A DNA stretch of 40,187 nucleotides from Epulopiscium sp. Nele67-Bin005 (GCA_002007365.1 LNZR01000074.1:1-40187), one strand, 5' to 3'. Positions 23,852 through 32,692 are shown, counted from the stretch's first letter. Numbers and translations: made by a program. The notes: a model not told the origin generated them from the letters alone.

Positions 23852-25243
23852 TTATTTATTTAGATATTTATGAATAGATTTGGCAGCATTTTTACCTGAC
23901 CCCATAGCAAGAATTACAGTTGCAGCTCCTGTTACGGCATCTCCACCAGCAAAAACACCTTCACGGCTTGTAATTCCAGTATCTTCACTCGCTACAATAC
24001 AACCCCACTTATTACTTTCTAATCCTGACGTGGTAGAAATAATTAGAGGATTTGGAGATGTTCCAATGCTCATAATTACAGCGTCCATAGCGATTGTATG
24101 TTCACTATTCTCTTTAATAATAGGTCTTCGTCTTCCACTTGCATCAGGCTCACCAAGTTCCATTTCTACACATTTTAATGCTGACACAAAGCCGTACTCA
24201 TTACCTAAAATTTCTGTTGGATTAGTAAGCGTTTTAAAAATAATCCCTTCTTCTTGAGCGTGATGAATTTCCTCAAGTCTTGCAGGAAGCTCCTCCATTC
24301 CACGTCGATAAATTATATAAACTTCAGAAGCACCCATTCTTTTGGCACTTCTAGCAGCGTCCATAGCAACGTTTCCACCACCTATTACAGCAATTTTTTT
24401 GGCATTCATAATAGGAGTAGCACTATTTTTTTCATAGGCCTTCATAAGGTTGACACGAGTCAAATATTCGTTAGCTGAGAAAACTCCCTTAAGCCCTTCG
24501 CCCTTGATTTTCATAAAGTTTGGAAGCCCAGCACCACTTCCAATAAATATTGCTTGGTATCCATCTTCAAATAATTCATCTATAGTTAAAATTTTCCCTA
24601 TAACCATATTTGTTTTAATCTCAACTCCCAAATCAATTAAAGTTTGGATTTCAGCTTCTACAATAGATTTAGGAAGTCGAAACTCAGGAATTCCATAAAC
24701 TAGAACGCCTCCAGCAGTGTGTAGTGCCTCAAAAATAGTTACTAAATAGCCAAGTTTTGCAAGGTCCCCAGCAGCTGCAAGACCAGCAGGGCCAGCACCA
24801 ATTACAGCAACTTTTTTTCCGTTTGGCTCTGGTTTATCAGGTGTTACAGGGTTATGTTCACGTTGATAATCAGCGGCAAAACGTTCCAATCTTCCAATAC
24901 CAACTGGCTCTCCTTTTTTTCCACGAACACACATTCCTTCGCATTGAGTTTCTTGGGGGCAAACTCTCCCACAAACTGCAGGCAAAGCACTAGACTCAGA
25001 TAAAGTTATATAAGCCTCTTCCATTTCATCTTTTGCAATATGCATAATAAACTTAGGAATATCAATAGATACAGGGCATTGAGTTACACAAGGTTTATGC
25101 CTACAATTTAGACAACGAGAGGCCTCTTCCATTGCCTGTTCTTTTGTGTATCCAAGTGTAACTTCTTCAAAATTTTTATTGCGAACTTCTGCAGGTTGTT
25201 CAGGCATAGGCACTTTTTCCTTAGCCATATTTGGTTTTGCCAT
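23852..25243 (-). CDS. nfnB: NfnB / NADPH-dependent glutamate synthase small-subunit-like flavoprotein
   Basis: 463 residues from the ATG at 25243, chosen because AGGAGG lies 8-9 nt upstream and the longer frame would overlap nfnA. An N-terminal iron-sulfur domain has Cys at about 44, 47, 52 and 56 and at 91, 95, 101 and 105. An FAD dinucleotide-binding motif (GAGPAG, ~149-154) and a second one (IGGGNVAMDAAR) for NAD(P)H follow. The family includes glutamate synthase beta subunits. Pairing with a ferredoxin-NADP-reductase-like gene and no glutamate synthase large subunit nearby favours the electron-bifurcating NADH-dependent ferredoxin:NADP oxidoreductase NfnAB. It starts 1 nt after nfnA. Confidence 0.85.
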   Translation of the reverse strand: MAKPNMAKEKVPMPEQPAEVRNKNFEEVTLGYTKEQAMEEASRCLNCRHKPCVTQCPVSIDIPKFIMHIAKDEMEEAYITLSESSALPAVCGRVCPQETQCEGMCVRGKKGEPVGIGRLERFAADYQREHNPVTPDKPEPNGKKVAVIGAGPAGLAAAGDLAKLGYLVTIFEALHTAGGVLVYGIPEFRLPKSIVEAEIQTLIDLGVEIKTNMVIGKILTIDELFEDGYQAIFIGSGAGLPNFMKIKGEGLKGVFSANEYLTRVNLMKAYEKNSATPIMNAKKIAVIGGGNVAMDAARSAKRMGASEVYIIYRRGMEELPARLEEIHHAQEEGIIFKTLTNPTEILGNEYGFVSALKCVEMELGEPDASGRRRPIIKENSEHTIAMDAVIMSIGTSPNPLIISTTSGLESNKWGCIVASEDTGITSREGVFAGGDAVTGAATVILAMGSGKNAAKSIHKYLNK

Positions 25244-25244
25244 C

Positions 25245-26084
25245 TTAGTTTCCTCCTTTATTAAGCAAATTACAGTTGGCTTCTCGAGAAATAGCTTCTT
25301 CTTCCTTATAAATGGAGTTTCTGCTAATTGCCTCATCAAAATCTACTAAATGCCCATCAAAATCAGGACCATCAACGCAAGCAAATTTCATCTCACCACC
25401 AACACTAAGACGGCAACACCCACACATTCCAGTGCCATCAATCATTATAGGGTTCATACTTACCATTGTTTTTACGTTATATTTTTTGGTTAACAATGAT
25501 ACAAATTTCATCATTGGAAGTGGTCCAATTGTTATAACTTCATCATAAGGAGTAACGTTAAGAAGGGCTTCAAGTGCTGTAGTTACAAGTCCTTTTGTAC
25601 CATAAGAGCCATCGTCTGTCATAATAGTTAAAGTTTTACTAACATTTTTGAACTCTTCTTCAAGAATAACCAAGTCTTTATTTCTAAACCCTGCTATAGT
25701 GTGAACTTCACAGCCCAAAGAATGTAATTTTTTGGCAACAGGATATGCAATTGCACAACCAACTCCACCCCCTACAATAGCTACTTTTTTCAGCCCTTCA
25801 ACATGGGTAGGAGTTCCTAAAGGGCCAACAAAATCTGCCAAACAATCACCCACATTCATTGTAGAAAGCTCCTGTGTAGAGCCTCCAACTACCTGAAAAA
25901 TAATGGTTATAGTTCCTTTTTCACGATCATAATCTGCAATAGTAAGAGGAACTCTTTCGCCATTAGTTGTTGTACGAAAAATAATAAATTGACCAGCTTC
26001 AGCCTTTTTTGCAATTAATGGTGCGTCAACTTGCATTTTTACAACAGTTGGATTAAGAAATTCCTTACTTAAAATTTTAAACAT
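25245..26084 (-). CDS. nfnA: NfnA / ferredoxin-NADP reductase-like subunit with [2Fe-2S] cluster
   Basis: 279 residues from the ATG at 26084; a GTG four codons upstream would overlap the AAAGGAG Shine-Dalgarno. The FAD-binding beta barrel includes the GQFIIFRT and ERVPLTIAD stretches, the NAD(P)-binding fold VAIVGGGVGCAIAYPVAK, and the [2Fe-2S] cysteines in GTGMCGCCRLS with a later FACVDGPDFDG. This is the subunit family of NfnA, SudB and dihydroorotate dehydrogenase electron-transfer proteins. With nfnB it probably balances NADH, NADPH and ferredoxin pools, as in fermenting Clostridia. Confidence 0.85.
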   Translation of the reverse strand: MFKILSKEFLNPTVVKMQVDAPLIAKKAEAGQFIIFRTTTNGERVPLTIADYDREKGTITIIFQVVGGSTQELSTMNVGDCLADFVGPLGTPTHVEGLKKVAIVGGGVGCAIAYPVAKKLHSLGCEVHTIAGFRNKDLVILEEEFKNVSKTLTIMTDDGSYGTKGLVTTALEALLNVTPYDEVITIGPLPMMKFVSLLTKKYNVKTMVSMNPIMIDGTGMCGCCRLSVGGEMKFACVDGPDFDGHLVDFDEAISRNSIYKEEEAISREANCNLLNKGGN

Positions 26085-26124
26085 TCCACATACCACTCCT
26101 TTAAATTACCTCAATAATAGCTAT

Positions 26125-26153
26125 ATTGTAGACTATTTTTATATATACTTCAA
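26125..26153 (-). promoter_or_regulatory. promoter of nfnAB
   Basis: Minus strand TTGAAG (26153-26148), a 17-nt spacer and TACAAT (26130-26125), about 40 nt before the nfnA ATG. Confidence 0.7.
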
Positions 26154-26162
26154 GAAAAATAA

Positions 26163-26630
26163 CTATTGTTGATTTAAATATCCTTGAATTTTTACTGCTT
26201 TATCCCTATTTAAAATGTACCAATATTCCCAAAATGTGTGGATTGAAAAAATTAATTTATCCCACCGAAGGTTTTTATCTTTGAAGTTTGGAGTAACGTT
26301 TAAATATAGCTCACGAGCTACAGGTTCTGAATATGATAAGTCCAAATTAGTAAGAATTTTTATAGTTTGTTCGTATGATTTGTTACGTACTAAAAATTCC
26401 AAAAAGCTTTCAAAAATATTACTACTTTCCTCATCGTACTCACAATTAATTTTATTATCCTTAAAATATCCTCTTTGATAGCACGCAAGCTTAATTTCTA
26501 GTTCGTCCCATTCTGATAAATCAGACAGCTGTTCTTCGCTTAAGCCATTGCATTTTAAGGCTTTATCTACTAATTGTTCTTTGTAATATTGTTGTTTTAA
26601 ATTGTCAAGTCTTTGAAATAATGAGTGCAT
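26163..26630 (-). CDS. hypothetical protein
   Basis: 155 residues, acidic and helical, with several aromatic residues near the C-terminus (FSIHTFWEYWYIL). No membrane segment, signal peptide or motif I recognise. The coding sequence runs in the same direction as nfnAB with its own AAAGGA Shine-Dalgarno. The nfnAB promoter lies between it and nfnA, so co-transcription with nfnAB is by read-through at most. I cannot suggest a function. Confidence 0.65.
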   Translation of the reverse strand: MHSLFQRLDNLKQQYYKEQLVDKALKCNGLSEEQLSDLSEWDELEIKLACYQRGYFKDNKINCEYDEESSNIFESFLEFLVRNKSYEQTIKILTNLDLSYSEPVARELYLNVTPNFKDKNLRWDKLIFSIHTFWEYWYILNRDKAVKIQGYLNQQ

Positions 26631-26698
26631 ATTTTACGTCCTTTCTAGTAATCAATAGCCTTACAATATCACACAAAGCTCAAATTTTATAGGCTAAA

Positions 26699-26726
26699 AA
26701 ACCAAAGAGAAATTTCTCTTTGGTTT
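26699..26726 (-). terminator. terminator overlapping the nucleotidase stop codon
   Basis: A perfect 28-bp palindrome, AAACCAAAGAGAAA followed by its reverse complement. Its 3' arm on the plus strand is part of the stop codon of the minus-strand nucleotidase. In RNA it forms a long stem with a minimal loop. Confidence 0.82.
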
Positions 26727-28665
26727 AATGTTTTGGGTTAATAATTTGAATTCTATCTTCTAAAATAGGAGCAATTTCACCTTTTTTCTCAATATAATAT
26801 TTAAAAATATCTCGAACATACAAGTTAGAATTTAAAATAAGAGAAGCACTTTTTGATAAGGGTTCTTCATCGTTTAATACATTTAGCATATCAAATCCAT
26901 CACCCCCACCACCTATAAAATCATTGATTACTACCCTGTATTTTTTAGTTAAATCTAAAGGTGAACCATCATTCATAATGATTGAAACTAACTTTTGACC
27001 TGCAATTTGCGCACCATCAAATATATATTTAATTCCTGATACTTGTAAAAATTGACCATCTGTATTAGGATACAAAGTTAGACCGTGTTCTATAGCTTCC
27101 CAAACTGTTTTTCCATCTGCTTCGATGAATATTAATTTATTAAATGGGCAGGCCATATAAATATCATTAACAGTAATCTCACCTTTATTAATTCCAGAAC
27201 GAACTCCTCCACTATTTTGTAATACAATGTCAGCCAAAAAGTAGTCTTTTTGAGCATCAGCAACTACGTTAGCCAAGGCATTTTCACGATTTCTAACTAG
27301 TGAGGCAGCCCATGTAAAATGTTCAGTAGCAACCCCTATAACTTGGTTCATAACGTTGCCCATCTCTTCATTGTAGTAATCAATAATTGCTTTAACCTTT
27401 GGATTTTCTTCAATAACTTCTGTAATAACAAATTGATTTGCTGTATAACCTATCATTTTGTTATTTAGAGTATTAATGTTTAGTTGGGTTAAATAAGTTG
27501 CATGGGCACCAGGGTTGATAAACAATGTATCTTCAATGTATAAAGGTCTTCCGAACACATCATTTCCACCACCCATTTCAATATCTATCCCCTTAACTTG
27601 TAGAGGGAGTTTGTTGTTATTATTATGCATATGCGCTAAAACTATAATAATATCTGTTTGGGGTGTAATTTCAGAAATAATTTGTTCAGTCGTTTCAAAA
27701 TGCCCTTCAAATTTAATATCTTTGGCATCTAAATAGTGGATAAGATGTTTATTATTTTCATCACACATTCCAATAATTCCAATTTTAATGCCATCAATAT
27801 TTTCTATATAATATGGCTCAAATTCTGTGGGATAGTCTCCATTTAATAGACGAATGTTAGCCGAAAGCATCTTATAATTAGCACGCTTAGATAACATTTT
27901 TAAATTTTCAAAACTTGCATCAAAGTCATGATTTCCCAAAACGGTAGCATTATACCCCATACTATTCATTACATCAATTGTAGAACGACCATCAAAAAGG
28001 TTAGAAATATTAGTATTTAGAGGGGCATCGCCAACATCAAGTAAAATTGTATTAGGGTCAATGTTTCTTAGATTTTCAACCAAAGTAGCAACCCGTGCCA
28101 TGCCTCCTAGTTCCATATTTCCTTGATTTTCTGGGAGTAAATGCCCATGAATATCCGAAGTTACTAAAATTGGAATAATCTTAAAGTGTGGATTTTGAAT
28201 GAGAGTATTTAAAATTAACGCAACTTCTTGAAGTGTGATGAAATTATTATCATAGGTTAAATTACTGGGTAAAAGTTTGTCCCTCATAGCTTGTTTAAAA
28301 AAATCAGTTTTAGCCTCAACTCCATAAATTGCCTGTGCAACATAATTAGCAAATTCTAATTTGGTAACTTTAGACTTGGGGTTAAATTTACCATCTTCTA
28401 CTGTCATAATCCTAGCTTCAATCAGGGTTTCAACGGCATTTTTAAATTCTAAAGGTACATCTTCTGTGGCAGGCAAAGCACAATTTTTTAATGTTGCAAC
28501 ACAACTTTTATGGTTAACAAAAGTTTTTTCAAGATTTTTTTCATCACGAAAAGGAATATCAATTAATTTAAAAACAGTTTGTAAATTTAGTGCAGTTTCT
28601 TCTTTTGTAACAAAATGAGAGGAGTTTCTTCCTTTTAAAATAGAGTTTATTTTTAGTTTTTTCAT
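26725..28665 (-). CDS. 5'-nucleotidase / cyclic-phosphodiesterase family metallophosphatase with SLH-like segment
   Basis: 646 residues from the ATG at 28665, chosen for AAAGGAG 9 nt upstream. Residues ~80-125 resemble an S-layer-homology repeat (ETLIEARIM, DGKFNPKSKVTKLEFANYVAQAIYG). The calcineurin-like metallophosphatase domain follows with SDIHGHLLP, LDVGDA, LGNHDFD, AHMH and GAHATYL. The C-terminal 5'-nucleotidase domain contains QNSGGVRSGI and GGGGDGFDM. Family members dephosphorylate nucleotides or cyclic nucleotides, usually outside the membrane. Here no signal peptide is visible, which is odd for a protein with an SLH-like part. It is a single-gene unit with its own terminator; two TATAAT-like hexamers lie upstream (28688-28693 and 28704-28709). 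Confidence 0.85.
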   Translation of the reverse strand: MKKLKINSILKGRNSSHFVTKEETALNLQTVFKLIDIPFRDEKNLEKTFVNHKSCVATLKNCALPATEDVPLEFKNAVETLIEARIMTVEDGKFNPKSKVTKLEFANYVAQAIYGVEAKTDFFKQAMRDKLLPSNLTYDNNFITLQEVALILNTLIQNPHFKIIPILVTSDIHGHLLPENQGNMELGGMARVATLVENLRNIDPNTILLDVGDAPLNTNISNLFDGRSTIDVMNSMGYNATVLGNHDFDASFENLKMLSKRANYKMLSANIRLLNGDYPTEFEPYYIENIDGIKIGIIGMCDENNKHLIHYLDAKDIKFEGHFETTEQIISEITPQTDIIIVLAHMHNNNNKLPLQVKGIDIEMGGGNDVFGRPLYIEDTLFINPGAHATYLTQLNINTLNNKMIGYTANQFVITEVIEENPKVKAIIDYYNEEMGNVMNQVIGVATEHFTWAASLVRNRENALANVVADAQKDYFLADIVLQNSGGVRSGINKGEITVNDIYMACPFNKLIFIEADGKTVWEAIEHGLTLYPNTDGQFLQVSGIKYIFDGAQIAGQKLVSIIMNDGSPLDLTKKYRVVINDFIGGGGDGFDMLNVLNDEEPLSKSASLILNSNLYVRDIFKYYIEKKGEIAPILEDRIQIINPKH

Positions 28666-28747
28666 ATAGCATATCTCCTTTACTTTCATTATACACAGTA
28701 TATATTATAGTTTAGTTAAAAGTTAGTTAAGCCGTGCCTAAAATTGC

Positions 28748-28790
28748 AAAAAAATAAAGCTCCCTCCAAATTAATGGAAGAAACTTTATT
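28748..28790 (-). terminator. terminator after the GH42 gene
   Basis: CTTTATT (28784-28790) pairs with AATAAAG (28753-28759). The stem continues inward through GU-containing pairs to about 15 bp, and a T run follows on the minus strand. Confidence 0.82.
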
Positions 28791-28823
28791 CGTAAAGGGG
28801 TTATTTGCATAGGTGTAGGTCCT

Positions 28824-30770
28824 TTAACCCAAAATTTTTACTTCATATGGTTCTAGTATATCATCAAGTACGTGTTGTAGTTTATCTGTGTGATTGATGA
28901 GAAATTTGTATATTTTACCATTAGAGTCTAAACGCTTAATGCATTCAACGCCTTCTGGAGTGGTAATACCTTGAATATTTACTTTGTTTAATAAATATTC
29001 AACAAATTTGTTTAAATCTTCTGGCACAAGGCTAGTACCTAAGTAGTAGCTCATTCCTTGGCCAAAATGATTTTCTGTAATTGCAGAATACGTATCATAA
29101 AATTGATCGTTGTACGTAAACAAAGTAGTAGCTGTTGTTGGCTCAATAAATTCACGGAAGACACCAGCTGTAGCCGTAGTATTTTCAAAGTGTTCAGAGC
29201 CTTTTAGTGGAATACAATCAAATTCTTGCAGACTTTCGGTTTCAAAAATATAACCACCAATTAAATCATCATAATTTGTAGGAAGCCACTTTTTAAATGT
29301 CAAATTGTTGTGAACATCTTTAACTGCCGTGCGATAAGTAAATACAATGTGTCCACCGTGTTTTACATATTCTTTTGCACGAGTTTGAAATTTTTTGTTC
29401 CAAACAATCATTAGAGGAGCAATTACTAGCTTATACTTTGAAAAATCAGCCTCGCTAGGGATTACATCAACTCCAATATTATTTTTATGAAAAGGTTTGT
29501 ATAGATTTTTTAATTCTTGGTCATAATCTAATAAAATACTTTGTTGTTGAATACGAAATGCGGCCATAGACTGATAATCTGTAATTATGCAAACCTCATT
29601 TTCTATTGGTGTGTATAACATATTTTCATATTGGCAAATATCTTTAAAGAACGATTGAACTTCATAAAATTTTCTACGCTTTACATTATCAGCGTCCAAA
29701 ATCCCATAGCAAAATTGTTCAGCACCTTTTGTAGCACTTCTATAACGGAAGTACAATAATGAGTTACAACCATACGCCATAGCTTGATATGACCACATTT
29801 TCGCTTGGTTTGGACGAGGTAAATATCCAGTAATATCATGACCTTGCGCACCCATAATGGCCTCAGTAATCATAAAGTTTTGTTGTTTTAGCCCTCTCAT
29901 AAATGACAAATTAAATGCTATATCATGAGGAGGGACAGGTTCTTTTTGCCCTCCCCAAACAGGATAATTATTATATGCTACAATATCAAGAGGTGCGGCA
30001 ACTTTTGCAAAATCAAAATGTTTAGTAAGTCCACCGCCACTAAAATCATGTAAAACTTCTGCATTAGGAATGATTTCTTTAATTAGGTCTACCTGAAATT
30101 TACTATAATTTTCGATACTTTCGCTAAGGAATAACTCCCAATCCATGCGCAAACTTGGGTTGTGAGTAGCAATTGTTGATAAAGGAAGTGGAATTTCATC
30201 AAAGTTTGTATATTCCTGTGACCAAAAAATTGTACCATAAGTTTCATTTAAATTTGTAATTGTGTTATATTTATTTTGCAAAAACTTCTGAAATTTATTG
30301 TGGCAATTTGAACAGTAACAAATATCACTACCTTCATGGCCAAATTCATTATCCGTTTGCCATGATACAATTGCACTTTCTTCCTTATAATGAGTAAGAA
30401 GTGCTGAAATAATTTTTGTACTATAGTCTTTATAAATATCACTGTTGAAGCAATAGTTTCTGCGTCCACCAAAAGAGCGTTTTTGCCCATTTTCAAATTC
30501 TGATAATACTTCTGGGTGTTTTTTTGCTAACCATGCAGGGAGAGTTGCAGTTGGTGTACCAAAAATTACGTTTAAACCTTTGGCCTTAGCCTGATTTATT
30601 ACAGTGTCGAATAAAGAAAAGTCAAATTGACCTTCCTCTTTTTCCATACGACACCAAGCAAATTCACCAATACGGATAGTGTTTGCTCCAAGTTCTAAAA
30701 TGGTATCTAAATCTTCATCAACCATATCTAAATCCCATTGTTCTGGGTAATAATCAACTCCTAAATACAT
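28824..30770 (-). CDS. beta-galactosidase, glycoside hydrolase family 42
   Basis: 648 residues, no signal peptide, so cytoplasmic. The N-terminal LGVDYYPEQW and GEFAWCRMEKEEG are GH42 hallmarks. The acid/base Glu is E142 in WQTDNEFGH and the nucleophile Glu is E303 in MITEAIMG. C107, C151, C153 and C156 form the zinc cluster found in many members. The trimerisation and C-terminal domains complete the usual length. It releases galactose from lactose-like beta-galactosides. It starts 11 nt after the symporter gene with an AGGAGGA Shine-Dalgarno; transport and hydrolysis are thus one operon. Confidence 0.95.
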   Translation of the reverse strand: MYLGVDYYPEQWDLDMVDEDLDTILELGANTIRIGEFAWCRMEKEEGQFDFSLFDTVINQAKAKGLNVIFGTPTATLPAWLAKKHPEVLSEFENGQKRSFGGRRNYCFNSDIYKDYSTKIISALLTHYKEESAIVSWQTDNEFGHEGSDICYCSNCHNKFQKFLQNKYNTITNLNETYGTIFWSQEYTNFDEIPLPLSTIATHNPSLRMDWELFLSESIENYSKFQVDLIKEIIPNAEVLHDFSGGGLTKHFDFAKVAAPLDIVAYNNYPVWGGQKEPVPPHDIAFNLSFMRGLKQQNFMITEAIMGAQGHDITGYLPRPNQAKMWSYQAMAYGCNSLLYFRYRSATKGAEQFCYGILDADNVKRRKFYEVQSFFKDICQYENMLYTPIENEVCIITDYQSMAAFRIQQQSILLDYDQELKNLYKPFHKNNIGVDVIPSEADFSKYKLVIAPLMIVWNKKFQTRAKEYVKHGGHIVFTYRTAVKDVHNNLTFKKWLPTNYDDLIGGYIFETESLQEFDCIPLKGSEHFENTTATAGVFREFIEPTTATTLFTYNDQFYDTYSAITENHFGQGMSYYLGTSLVPEDLNKFVEYLLNKVNIQGITTPEGVECIKRLDSNGKIYKFLINHTDKLQHVLDDILEPYEVKILG

Positions 30771-30781
30771 AAAAATTCCTC

Positions 30782-32164
30782 CTAACTAGCTTTTCTATGT
30801 TGTAATTCAGCTAACATATCAGTATGGAATTGACCTTTGATTTTAAAGAATTTAGCAAATAACACAAAGCTTAAAATTGCTAAAACAGCAGGAACTGCAC
30901 CCATTAAAACACGAAGACCAGTAATTGTAGCACCTGTTTGGTCAACATTTGGAACATATCCAATCATGCTTAACCCAACCCCTACAATCCAACCACTAAT
31001 TGCAGATGCAAATTTTACTAACATAGTTTGAATAGAAAATACGATACTTTCGTTTCTTGTGTGTAATTTATACTCACCATAATCAACAACATCAGCAAGC
31101 ATAACTGTTGAAGCTCCTAATGAAAGACCAGAACCTAACTTAAAAATAATACCACAAATTGCAACCATTGCACCATTAGTTGGCATCATAATTCCCGTTG
31201 CAACTAAGCCAGATAAACCAATAATTGGAAGAGAACAAGCGATAGCATATAGTTTAGTTCTTGAAATTTTACTTGCAACAATTGGGAATATTAATAAACC
31301 TGCTATCTCTGAAATTCCTGAGTAAGCTTGGAATAATGAATACATATCTTCGTTACCAACTGCGTATTTGAAATAGTAAATAGAAACTCCCCCAGAAAGC
31401 TGAGTAATTAAGTTAAATGATAATAAAATTCCGATAAAGGCCATTAATTGGTCATTGTTTTTGATGATTTGTAAAGCTTGCTTAACTGTAGTTTTTTCTT
31501 TTTTATCATCATCTTCTGCAACAACTTGTTCTTTTGCAAATAAGAAAGTTAAAAGTGAACAGAATACGAAAACAGCAGAAATTACCATTGCAAATCTACT
31601 AAAACCAACCATTTGAGCATCAACTCTAGCTTGCCCAGTTAACTCTCCAACGTTTCCTAATCTAGCAACCATTTGAAGACCAAATGTCCCCATTAAAAAC
31701 CAAGCAAGACTTGCAAAAATTCTAGGAATTACAGCAATCTTGTTACGTTCTTCAGGGTTGTTTGAAAGAGTTGGAAGCATTGACCAGTAAGGAATATCCA
31801 TAATTGTATATGTCATTCCCCAAATTATGTACATTGCTCCATAATAATAAGCTCTTGCACTTCCGTCTAAATTTGGATTTGAAAATAATAGTACGATTGC
31901 GATTGCATTTATAATTGTACCACCTAAAATCCAAGGTCTAAATTTACCAAATTTTGAGCGAGTATTATCAATTACAACACCCATAAATGTATCGTTAATT
32001 GCGTCCCAAAATCTAGCAATAAACATTACAGAACCTACAAATACTGGGTCAAGACCTACAATATCTGTAAAGTAGAACATTACATAAAGAAATACTATAG
32101 AACACGCTAAATCTTTACCTAAAGCACCTACCCCATACGAATATTTTTCTTTAAAACCTAACAT
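30782..32164 (-). CDS. sugar:cation symporter of the GPH (MelB/LacS-like) family
   Basis: 460 residues from the second ATG (32164), which has GAGAGGGG at 7 nt; the first ATG nearly touches that site. About 12 membrane segments. The N-terminus KYSYGVGALGKDL and FIARFWDAINDTFMGVVIDNTRSKFGKFRPWI is diagnostic of the glycoside-pentoside-hexuronide family. Unlike LacS it lacks a C-terminal IIA-like regulatory domain. The operon with GH42 and proximity to GH36 suggest import of beta- and possibly alpha-galactosides with a cation. The promoter has operator-like sites just upstream of its -35. Confidence 0.9.
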   Translation of the reverse strand: MLGFKEKYSYGVGALGKDLACSIVFLYVMFYFTDIVGLDPVFVGSVMFIARFWDAINDTFMGVVIDNTRSKFGKFRPWILGGTIINAIAIVLLFSNPNLDGSARAYYYGAMYIIWGMTYTIMDIPYWSMLPTLSNNPEERNKIAVIPRIFASLAWFLMGTFGLQMVARLGNVGELTGQARVDAQMVGFSRFAMVISAVFVFCSLLTFLFAKEQVVAEDDDKKEKTTVKQALQIIKNNDQLMAFIGILLSFNLITQLSGGVSIYYFKYAVGNEDMYSLFQAYSGISEIAGLLIFPIVASKISRTKLYAIACSLPIIGLSGLVATGIMMPTNGAMVAICGIIFKLGSGLSLGASTVMLADVVDYGEYKLHTRNESIVFSIQTMLVKFASAISGWIVGVGLSMIGYVPNVDQTGATITGLRVLMGAVPAVLAILSFVLFAKFFKIKGQFHTDMLAELQHRKAS

Positions 32165-32188
32165 AAGCATACCCCTCTCGATAACCTG

Positions 32189-32224
32189 AATATTTTGTGA
32201 ATGTTAAATATTTTGTAAATGTAA
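32189..32224. repeat. two tandem 18-bp repeats in the symporter leader
   Basis: AATATTTTGTGAATGTTA (32189-32206) is followed directly by AATATTTTGTAAATGTAA (32207-32224): 16 of 18 identical. It lies in the 5' untranslated region of the symporter mRNA. Confidence 0.7.
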
Positions 32225-32234
32225 AACGTTATTT
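32221..32234. promoter_or_regulatory. possible catabolite-responsive (cre-like) site
   Basis: GTAAAACGTTATTT matches 11 of 14 positions of the CcpA consensus TGWAARCGYTWNCW, including the central CG. It sits just downstream of the symporter -10, a usual roadblock or repression position. Weak evidence in AT-rich DNA. Confidence 0.3.
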
Positions 32235-32242
32235 CTAAGTTA

Positions 32243-32271
32243 AATATACACTATCTAGAAAAATAAGTCAA
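32243..32271 (-). promoter_or_regulatory. promoter of the symporter-GH42 operon
   Basis: Minus strand TTGACT (32271-32266), a 17-nt spacer and TATATT (32248-32243). A TTTTATTAAAA site ends 3 nt upstream of the -35. Confidence 0.82.
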
Positions 32272-32274
32272 TAG

Positions 32275-32318
32275 TTTTAATAAAAATTTATTTAATAATA
32301 GTAAAAATTTTAGTAAAA
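32275..32318. promoter_or_regulatory. cluster of TTTTAGTAAAA operator-like sites
   Basis: One exact TTTTAGTAAAA (32308-32318), one with a central A (32275-32285) and a half-matching site centred at 32301. The motif is an 11-bp palindrome around one base. It recurs exactly twice in the galM-galK region and, with one mismatch, before the alpha-galactosidase gene. Probably bound by the adjacent LacI-type regulator (inference). Confidence 0.55.
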
Positions 32319-32455
32319 AACAGTTGCACAATATTATGTTAATATGGTAATATGGATTTAAGAAAGAAAAACACATTTCTTGTAAAGTTGATTATTTAAC
32401 GAAATTCGACCGTAGATTAAAAATTAAAGAGTAAGTTTAGCTTAGTAAATAAGTT

Positions 32456-32469
32456 AGTAAATATTTACT
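32456..32469. promoter_or_regulatory. 14-bp palindrome AGTAAATATTTACT
   Basis: A perfect palindrome overlapping the second of two TTAGTAAAT direct repeats spaced 12 bp apart (32443 and 32455). It lies upstream of the putative lacI promoter and may be another regulator site. Short palindromes arise readily in AT-rich DNA. Confidence 0.3.
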
Positions 32470-32529
32470 TATCTAAAGAGTTTTAACTTTATGTTTAGAA
32501 ACAACAACTTCTATGATTAATAAACAATA

Positions 32530-32557
32530 TATACATTATAAAATAGTGTGGTATAAT
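32530..32557 (+). promoter_or_regulatory. putative promoter of the regulator gene
   Basis: TATACA (32530-32535), a 16-nt spacer and TATAAT (32552-32557). This predicts a leader of about 130 nt before the regulator ATG. Confidence 0.55.
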
Positions 32558-32575
32558 TAGTTTGATTAATTTAGG

Positions 32576-32621
32576 TAGAAAAATCTAAAATTACGGGAGT
32601 TGCCTCGTAAAATATTTTCTA
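32576..32621 (+). other. structured 5' leader of the regulator mRNA
   Basis: TAGAAAA (32576-32582) pairs with TTTTCTA (32615-32621). Inside, TTACG (32591-32595) pairs with CGTAA (32606-32610), with GG/CC continuing across a bulged T. No T run follows, so it is not an intrinsic terminator. Confidence 0.4.
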
Positions 32622-32641
32622 AATATAAAAGAACAAACGAA

Positions 32642-32680
32642 GGGAGAATACCAAAATGAGCAACTAAATAAAATTTTGGT
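32642..32680 (+). promoter_or_regulatory. Shine-Dalgarno, three-codon minigene and hairpin before the regulator start
   Basis: GGGAG (32642-32646) stands 9 nt before ATG AGC AAC TAA (32656-32667, encoding Met-Ser-Asn). The minigene is enclosed by an 8-bp perfect stem, ACCAAAAT (32650-32657) / ATTTTGGT (32673-32680). The regulator ATG at 32693 has no good Shine-Dalgarno of its own. The hairpin may bridge this one, or the minigene may be translated first. Confidence 0.5.
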
Positions 32681-32692
32681 AAAGTATATATT

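Noticed and set aside
24254-25349. Plus-strand open frames opposite nfnB and similar frames opposite other genes
   Set aside because: They are antisense to well-supported genes, lack Shine-Dalgarno sites and show no family similarity.
32576-32621. Intrinsic terminator or known riboswitch class in the regulator leader
   Set aside because: No T run follows the stems and I recognise no conserved riboswitch core.
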